Part shown: one piece after another, positions 46,926 to 51,388 of the stretch | Layout of the letters: each line of letters opens with the position of its first letter | How positions within the stretch are numbered: position 1 is the first letter of the stretch | Assembly (NCBI GenBank): GCA_029262315.1 | Contig: JAJCZP010000115.1 | Location: 1 to 51,388 of the forward strand | Direction of reading: 5' to 3' | DNA length: 51,388 nucleotides | Origin: Deltaproteobacteria bacterium | GTDB lineage: Bacteria > Desulfobacterota > Binatia > UTPRO1 | The notes under the pieces: model-generated | Database searches by the model: none | Told to the model about the DNA's origin: nothing | Seen by the model: the letters and a program-made list of their open reading frames with translations, nothing else | Translations under genes and position numbers: made by a program

Positions 46926-47057
46926 ATGCAGCTCTCAACCACGATAGGGCACGGTGCACTGGACGCGCGGGCGATCGCCTCGCCTGATCCCTCGGTCGCC
47001 AACGCCCTCTCGCATCGCGTCGAGCGGCAGCTTCGTACGCACGTCTCCCCCGCCTGA
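46926..47057 (+). CDS. 43-residue leader ORF coupled to the glycosyltransferase
   Basis: ATG 46926 has GAGGAG about 8 nt upstream. The 43-residue product opens MQLSTTIGHGALDARAIASP and ends LRTHVSPA. Its TGA (47055-47057) overlaps the ATG of the glycosyltransferase (47057) as TGATG, a classic reinitiation arrangement. No family recognised. It may be a real small protein or just a leader whose translation feeds ribosomes to the next gene, which has no ribosome site of its own. Confidence 0.5.
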   Translation: MQLSTTIGHGALDARAIASPDPSVANALSHRVERQLRTHVSPA

Positions 47058-48022
47058 TGGATACGTCACTAGCGCCACTGCCACCCAAGGTCGACTTCAG
47101 TGTGGTGATCGGGTGCTACTTTGAAGAACGAAGTATCGATGAGTTCTACGAGCGCCTATCAAAAACGTTGGCGGCTTTGGGTCGGAGCTACGAGATCATC
47201 CTCATCAACGACGGCAGTGCCGATAAGACCTTCGAGAAACTCGAGACCATCTTCCGGGAAGCGCCACACGTCACAGCGGTCATCGACTTGTTCAAGAACA
47301 CCGGTCAGGCGAACGCAAAGACGCCCGGTGTCATGCTCGCGCAGGGCAAGGGGATCGTCCTCATCGACAGCGACCTGCAACTCGACCCCGAAGAACTGCC
47401 CAAGCTCGTAGCCAAATTCGATGAGGGCTACGATCTCGTGACCGGCTACCGGGAGAATAGGAAAGACCCGCTGGCCAGGATGCTGCCGTCCAAGCTGGCC
47501 AATATGATCATGCGGCAAGCCTCCAACAGCAACCTTCGGGATTTCGGATGCACCTTCAAGATTTACGACGCGCGATTGGTGCGGGCCTTCGATTTCGGCC
47601 CCTTCAAGCCGTGGCGGTCCGTTCCTGTGATCGCCCAGGCGCAGCGGATCGCCGAGGTTCCGGTCAGCCATCACGCCCGGCGGTTCGGGCGGTCGGGCTG
47701 GACGTTTCAGAAGTTGTTCGCCTACAATATGGAGAACATCGTGAATCTGTCGCAACGGCCGTTTCAGTTGCTCGGTGCGTTCTGCCTGCTGCTTTCGCTC
47801 TTACTCGGGTTGCGAGTCGCCATGGCGTACGTCTCCCCCATCACGATTCTTCCCAAGGTCACCAACGGGTTGTTGTTGAACGCCCTCGTCATTGGCGTGC
47901 TGTCCATACTGTCCGTGCTCGCCGCCACCGGCGAGTTCGTGATTCGCAACTTCATCATAGGGCAGAAGACGCCCGCGTTCATCGTTCGGACGATCCGCAC
48001 CAAAGAGATTCCTCGCCAGTAA
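47057..48022 (+). CDS. GT2-family glycosyltransferase (DPM1/ArnC-like) with two C-terminal helices
   Basis: 321 residues. The GT-A fold is marked by FSVVIGCYFEERSIDEFYER, EIILINDGSADKTFEKLE and the DxD motif DSDLQLD with D104 and D106, then VTGYRENRKDPLARMLPS and FKIYDARL. Two helices (about 235-260 and 270-300) anchor the enzyme, as in polyprenyl-phosphate sugar transferases that make lipid-linked donors for GT-C enzymes. It could supply the donor used by the YfhO-like protein (inference). The ATG overlaps the leader ORF stop. Convergent with the acyltransferase genes, stops 6 nt apart. Confidence 0.93.
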   Translation: MDTSLAPLPPKVDFSVVIGCYFEERSIDEFYERLSKTLAALGRSYEIILINDGSADKTFEKLETIFREAPHVTAVIDLFKNTGQANAKTPGVMLAQGKGIVLIDSDLQLDPEELPKLVAKFDEGYDLVTGYRENRKDPLARMLPSKLANMIMRQASNSNLRDFGCTFKIYDARLVRAFDFGPFKPWRSVPVIAQAQRIAEVPVSHHARRFGRSGWTFQKLFAYNMENIVNLSQRPFQLLGAFCLLLSLLLGLRVAMAYVSPITILPKVTNGLLLNALVIGVLSILSVLAATGEFVIRNFIIGQKTPAFIVRTIRTKEIPRQ

Positions 48023-48028
48023 CGAATG

Positions 48029-48922
48029 CTACACATCCCATTTCGGGATGCCGGACATCTTCTGTTTCACCGCTGAGACGCGGCGCGCTGGCATGCCGAC
48101 ATACACGCCGGATTCCACCGTGTCCTTGCTCACGAGCGCGCCGGCGCCCACGACGGTCTCTGAGCAAATATTCTTGCTAGGAGGGACCGTGCAAGCAGAG
48201 CCGAAAAAGCAGTTCTCGCCCGTGACGACTCCACCACCGAAAGAGACGTTGTTGGCCAGGTGATTCCGCACACCGATGCGACAGCCGTGGCCGATCATCG
48301 TCCCGTGAGCCATGCAGGTCTCGTCTCCGATGACCGTAGCCTCATTCGCACTGCCGCGGACGATCGTTACATTCGAGCCTATGAAGCAATCCTTGCCGAT
48401 CTCGATCCGCCCGAGCTGTTCCAGGAAAACCCTACTCTCGCCGTCCCACGCCCACATGACCCCGGTGGCGCCGATCACGGTGTTGGGCTCAATGACCGAT
48501 CGATCGCCAATTCGCGAGCGGGCGTAGATGACGCAGTTGGCTTCAATCCTGACGTTCTCACCCAGGACGCACGCGCCCAGAATGCAACCGGGACCAATGC
48601 GACAACTCGATGGAACGACCGCGTCCATGTGGATCCGCGCGCCCGCACGTTCCGTCATCCCCGAGTAGTCGAGATAGTCGACCTTGTACGCCGCGGAGAG
48701 TCGATAAAAGGCAAGCTGCGGGTCGTCGACGGGAATCAGGTGGACCCCGGGTAGATCCGCGTCGAGGGATGGGCGGCAGATGAGCGCGCAATCACGCAGA
48801 TGCAGAACCGCGTTGGGAGACTCGCCAACGTAATAGGTAATGCAATTCAGGTCGGCAGATGCGAGGACTGAAAGATGGTCGAATCGCGGCGGAACACGTG
48901 CGACGAGATCGCCAAGGCTCAT
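48029..48922 (-). CDS. LpxD-like left-handed beta-helix acyltransferase
   Basis: 297 residues. An LpxD-type N-terminal uridine-binding-like region (LNCITYYVGESPNAVLHLRD, ALICRPSLDADLPG) is followed by hexapeptide coils from about residue 100 (for example CRIGPGCILGACVLGENVRI, IGDRSVIEPNTVIGATG) with the catalytic-type His in CMAHGTMIGHGCRIGVRNHL. It ends VGMPARRVSAVKQ. Beside an amino-sugar pathway it probably N-acylates the nucleotide amino sugar, though a true LpxD role in lipid A is possible. ATG 48922 overlaps the stop of the upstream acetyltransferase by 4 nt. Confidence 0.88.
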   Translation of the reverse strand: MSLGDLVARVPPRFDHLSVLASADLNCITYYVGESPNAVLHLRDCALICRPSLDADLPGVHLIPVDDPQLAFYRLSAAYKVDYLDYSGMTERAGARIHMDAVVPSSCRIGPGCILGACVLGENVRIEANCVIYARSRIGDRSVIEPNTVIGATGVMWAWDGESRVFLEQLGRIEIGKDCFIGSNVTIVRGSANEATVIGDETCMAHGTMIGHGCRIGVRNHLANNVSFGGGVVTGENCFFGSACTVPPSKNICSETVVGAGALVSKDTVESGVYVGMPARRVSAVKQKMSGIPKWDV

Positions 48923-49407
48923 TCGTTGGTCTTGAAGAACTTAGCCGGGTTTCCGTACCATATCTCGTTGTCGCCCACGTCGGATCGCACCTGGGAGCAT
49001 GCTCCAATGATGGAATTGTGGCCGATCGAGCAGCCAGGCATGAGCGTGACGTTGGCTCCGATCAAAGTTCCGTTCCCTATGGAACCGACGTGCTTGCGGT
49101 CGCCTTCTCTCAGATTTGGCGTGTCCGTGAGAACGAAGGCGTACTTGATGGACGCATCGGTCCCGACCGACGCGTTGGCCGAGATCGTGCACCGACTTCC
49201 AAAGGTAGTGCGGTCTCCGATGACGACATTCTCGCGCATCTCGCAATAGGCGGTGAATCGGCAATCCTCGCCGATCCGGACGCCGCGACGAATGACACAG
49301 AAGGGCCCGACCTGCGTACGTTCTCCGATAACGACATCGTCTTCAATATAGGCAAGCGGGTGAATGCGGGCCGATGCAGCGATCATACGTTGAATAGTGT
49401 CGGTCAA
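48919..49407 (-). CDS. Hexapeptide-repeat sugar N-acetyltransferase (WbpD-like)
   Basis: 162 residues of left-handed beta-helix: ARIHPLAYIEDDVVIGERTQ, VGPFCVIRRGVRIGEDCRFT, IGNGTLIGANVTLMPGCSIG and IGACSQVRSDVGDNEIWYGN with the closing NPAKFFK. Size and motifs match WbpD/QdtC-type acetyltransferases that acetylate amino groups of nucleotide sugars. Start ATG 49407; an internal ATG at 49386 is possible. It overlaps the LpxD-like gene and should act in the same pathway. Confidence 0.9.
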   Translation of the reverse strand: MTDTIQRMIAASARIHPLAYIEDDVVIGERTQVGPFCVIRRGVRIGEDCRFTAYCEMRENVVIGDRTTFGSRCTISANASVGTDASIKYAFVLTDTPNLREGDRKHVGSIGNGTLIGANVTLMPGCSIGHNSIIGACSQVRSDVGDNEIWYGNPAKFFKTNE

Positions 49408-49446
49408 TCGCCAGCCGGAGTCAAGGTGGTATTGTGCCCAGGACCA

Positions 49447-49480
49447 CCCTGTCGGACCTCGCGCGGTAGGTCCGACAGGG
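49447..49480 (-). terminator. Strong terminator-like hairpin after the arylsulfatase
   Basis: CCCTGTCGGACCT (49447-49459), 8-nt loop, AGGTCCGACAGGG (49468-49480): a perfect 13-bp stem 195 nt downstream of the sulfatase stop and 40 nt upstream of the acetyltransferase start on the same strand. It probably ends the sulfatase transcript and insulates the acetyltransferase genes. The rest of the 267-bp gap holds no gene. Confidence 0.65.
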
Positions 49481-49674
49481 CCTCGTCCTTATCGGCTGAC
49501 ACAGCGGCAGCACTTCGTCGCGCGACTATCCACGCTCAACTTTCCGATGTCACCGGGACAAGTCCTGAATGGCGATGGAAAGACTTGGCAGATTCAGAGA
49601 ACGGTTGGGGACGCCAGCAATGAAGCTCTGAGGTACGGCGACGAGGCCTGCAACCGACCTGCGCTGTCGCGGCC

Positions 49675-51388
49675 TCACTTCTTCACGGTGATCGTGACCT
49701 TGTCGATCTTGCCCGTGAACTTGCTGCTTGCCCGCGTGTAGTCCTCGGACACGGGCGTCTCAGCGTCCAGGCCGACACCCGCCGTCTCGTCGGCCGAGAA
49801 GATCGCGAACTCCGTCTTCTCAACCTTAGTGGAGCCCACGGACTTGCCGTTCACGTAGAGGGTCGCCTTGCCGCCCGCGCCGGGCTTCCCGCCCTTGTAG
49901 GCGAAGTTCATCTTCACCGTCGACTTGCCCTTGGGGAGCGGCGCGCTCGCGGTCGCGGTGTATCGATCGATGCCGAGGTAGTTGTACATGAAGACCGGCG
50001 TGCCGTCCTTCACATACAAGCTCCAGCCGCCAAAGCGACCGCCCTGCGCCACGATGACGCCGTTCGCCGGCTTGTCACTGGTCTGAACGTCGGCGACGAT
50101 CTCGAACGACGTGTTCTTCACGTTGATGAAGTCGTTCTCGAGCAGGTCGTGCATGCCTTCGTACAGCGTCAGGCTCGTGCGCCCGAACATCAGATCGGGC
50201 CGGCCGGCGATCTTGGGATTGAACAGCTCCTGACGTCGGTCGTCGAGGGGCAGCACCTTGTACTTCACGGCCTCGGCGAGAAAGACCCGCTGCAACTCCG
50301 TCAGAACGTCGGGATGCTCCTTCGCGAGGTCCGTCGACATGCTGAAGTCTTCCTTCACATGATAGAGTTCCCACACGTCGTCGGGAAAGCGATTCTCGAC
50401 CTTCCCCCACGGCTTGAGATGGACCGTTCCCGCAAACCACCCGTCGAAGTAGACGCCGCGGTTGCCGAACATCTCGAAGTACTGGATCTGATGTCGACTC
50501 GGGGCACGCGCCTCGTCCCAGCTGTAGGCCATGCTGACGCCCTCGATGGGGCGCTGCGGCGTGCCGTTGACGCTCCGCGGCTCCGGCACTCCGACGGCCT
50601 CGAGGATGGTCGGCACGACGTCGATGACATGGTGCCACTGGCTGCGGAACTCACCCTTGGCTTTGATCCGGTTCGGCCAGTGCATGATCATGCCGTTGCG
50701 CGTGCCGCCATAGTTGGAGGCCACCTGCTTGGTCCACGTGAACGGGGAATCGAACGCCACTGCCCATCCGGCCGCCATGTGCGGATAGGTCGTCGGACCG
50801 CCCCAGGTGTCGTAGTGCTGCAGCATGAAATCGACGTCCGAGCCCTTGGGCTCGTTGTTGAAGTACGTCATCTCGTTGTACAGCCCGGTCATCAGGCCTT
50901 CCGCACTGGTACCGTTGTCGCCCGCGACGTAGATGATGAGCGTATTGTCGAGCTCGCCCAGATCCTCGATCGCCTGAATGACCCGGCCCGTTTCGTGGTC
51001 GGCCATGTCGAGATAGGCCGCGAAGACTTCGGCCTGCCGGGCGAAGAGCTTCTTCTCCTTGGCGGAAAGGGTCGTCCAGTCTTTGATGTCCGCGGGCTTG
51101 CTCGCAAGCTTGGTGTCGGGCGGGATGGCGCCGAGCTTCTTCTGCTGCTCGAAGATCCGCTGGCGGATGACGTCCCAGCCCTCGTCGAAGCGGCCCTTCT
51201 GTTTATCGATATACGACTGCGGCACGTGGTGCGGCGCGTGCACAGCGCCCGGCGCAAAGTAGACGAAGAACGGCTTGTCCGGGGTGAGCGCCTGCTGGAA
51301 GCGGATCCAGTCGATGGACTGCGTCGCGATGTCGTTCATGAAGTGGTAGCTGGGATCGTCCGGCGTCTCGACACGATTCTGGTTGTGG
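49675..51388 (-). CDS. Arylsulfatase, main and C-terminal part (enters from the contig start)
   Basis: Continuation of the gene at 1-705; 550 codons plus stop from 51327 down. A local ATG at 51339 would omit the formylglycine Cys and is not a real start. The core goes on with DKPFFVYFAPGAVHAPHHVP (His/Lys-type active-site strand), IIYVAGDNGTSAEG with the metal-binding Asp-Asn pair, and SNYGGTRNGMIMHWPNRIKA. The last about 170 residues form a beta-rich (concanavalin/LamG-like) domain with VIVAQGGRFGGWSLYVKDGT and GKATLYVNGKSVGSTKVEK. The whole 785-residue chain is the usual size for this sulfatase subgroup. Complete only if the contig ends are joined. Confidence 0.93.
   Translation of the reverse strand, partial: HNQNRVETPDDPSYHFMNDIATQSIDWIRFQQALTPDKPFFVYFAPGAVHAPHHVPQSYIDKQKGRFDEGWDVIRQRIFEQQKKLGAIPPDTKLASKPADIKDWTTLSAKEKKLFARQAEVFAAYLDMADHETGRVIQAIEDLGELDNTLIIYVAGDNGTSAEGLMTGLYNEMTYFNNEPKGSDVDFMLQHYDTWGGPTTYPHMAAGWAVAFDSPFTWTKQVASNYGGTRNGMIMHWPNRIKAKGEFRSQWHHVIDVVPTILEAVGVPEPRSVNGTPQRPIEGVSMAYSWDEARAPSRHQIQYFEMFGNRGVYFDGWFAGTVHLKPWGKVENRFPDDVWELYHVKEDFSMSTDLAKEHPDVLTELQRVFLAEAVKYKVLPLDDRRQELFNPKIAGRPDLMFGRTSLTLYEGMHDLLENDFINVKNTSFEIVADVQTSDKPANGVIVAQGGRFGGWSLYVKDGTPVFMYNYLGIDRYTATASAPLPKGKSTVKMNFAYKGGKPGAGGKATLYVNGKSVGSTKVEKTEFAIFSADETAGVGLDAETPVSEDYTRASSKFTGKIDKVTITVKK
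51328..51388. repeat. Terminal direct repeat, right copy (identical to 1-61)
   Basis: Same 61 bases as the start of the window, same orientation. Removing one copy gives a circle of 51,327 bp. Confidence 0.97.

Noticed and set aside
51328..51388. Terminal repeat as a phage or linear-plasmid terminal redundancy
   Set aside because: It lies in the middle of a sulfatase coding sequence and no phage or telomere genes are present; a self-overlapping assembly end is simpler.

Overview
This window is high-GC DNA from a Gram-negative (diderm) bacterium. It encodes an OprB-type outer-membrane porin, a second beta-barrel-like protein, lipoproteins and a complete alternative complex III plus caa3-type cytochrome c oxidase operon, so the organism is an aerobic respirer. 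The Cys-rich DNRLRE-type secreted protein, the MalT-like regulator and the FadD-like ligase resemble genes of Myxococcota, Binatota or other deltaproteobacterial-type soil lineages. That placement is inference. No rRNA, tRNA, CRISPR, transposase, integrase, or replication or partition gene was recognised.

The first 61 bases (1-61) are identical to the last 61 (51328-51388). Joining the ends at this overlap restores one uninterrupted 785-codon arylsulfatase: N-terminal 235 codons at 705..1, remainder at 51327..49675, both minus. The contig is therefore either a closed circle of about 51,327 bp or a chromosomal piece falsely closed through a repeated sulfatase segment. The absence of replication genes favours caution.

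Layout: (1) 0-8.0 kb, minus strand: MalT-like LuxR regulator, small protein, beta-barrel-like protein, OprB porin, amidohydrolase, arylsulfatase. This looks like an uptake and hydrolysis unit for an unknown sulfated or N-acylated substrate. (2) 8.3-20.5 kb, plus strand: actABCDEF, a small membrane protein, sco and coxBACD, tightly packed with overlapping starts and stops, forming an electron path from quinol to oxygen. (3) 20.5-37 kb: a mosaic of intact genes (acyl-CoA synthetase, CYTH-CHAD, a RelE/XRE toxin-antitoxin pair, CBS protein, Cys-rich protein, arginine dihydrolase/ornithine cyclodeaminase, DUF4336) mixed with broken genes: a DUF3604::tyrosine phosphatase chimera, a frameshifted HTTM tail, a PDZ/multi-TM remnant, an FG-GAP scrap and an internally deleted alcohol dehydrogenase. 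(4) 37-49.4 kb: surface glycan genes. A minus-strand operon reads flippase-like membrane protein, NDP-hexose 2,3-dehydratase, Gfo/Idh/MocA reductase, DegT aminotransferase, YfhO-like protein, SGNH protein and MBOAT acyltransferase. A glycosyltransferase lies on the plus strand, followed by two left-handed beta-helix acyltransferases on the minus strand. Together they predict synthesis and transfer of an N-acylated amino-deoxysugar onto an envelope glycan that is also O-acylated.

The least explained structure is a dispersed direct repeat of about 95 bp with an identical 45-nt core at 8123, 22834 and 26124, always on the plus strand and always upstream of plus-strand genes. One copy has a partial tandem duplication of its first 20 nt. 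Two of the three copies abut broken genes.
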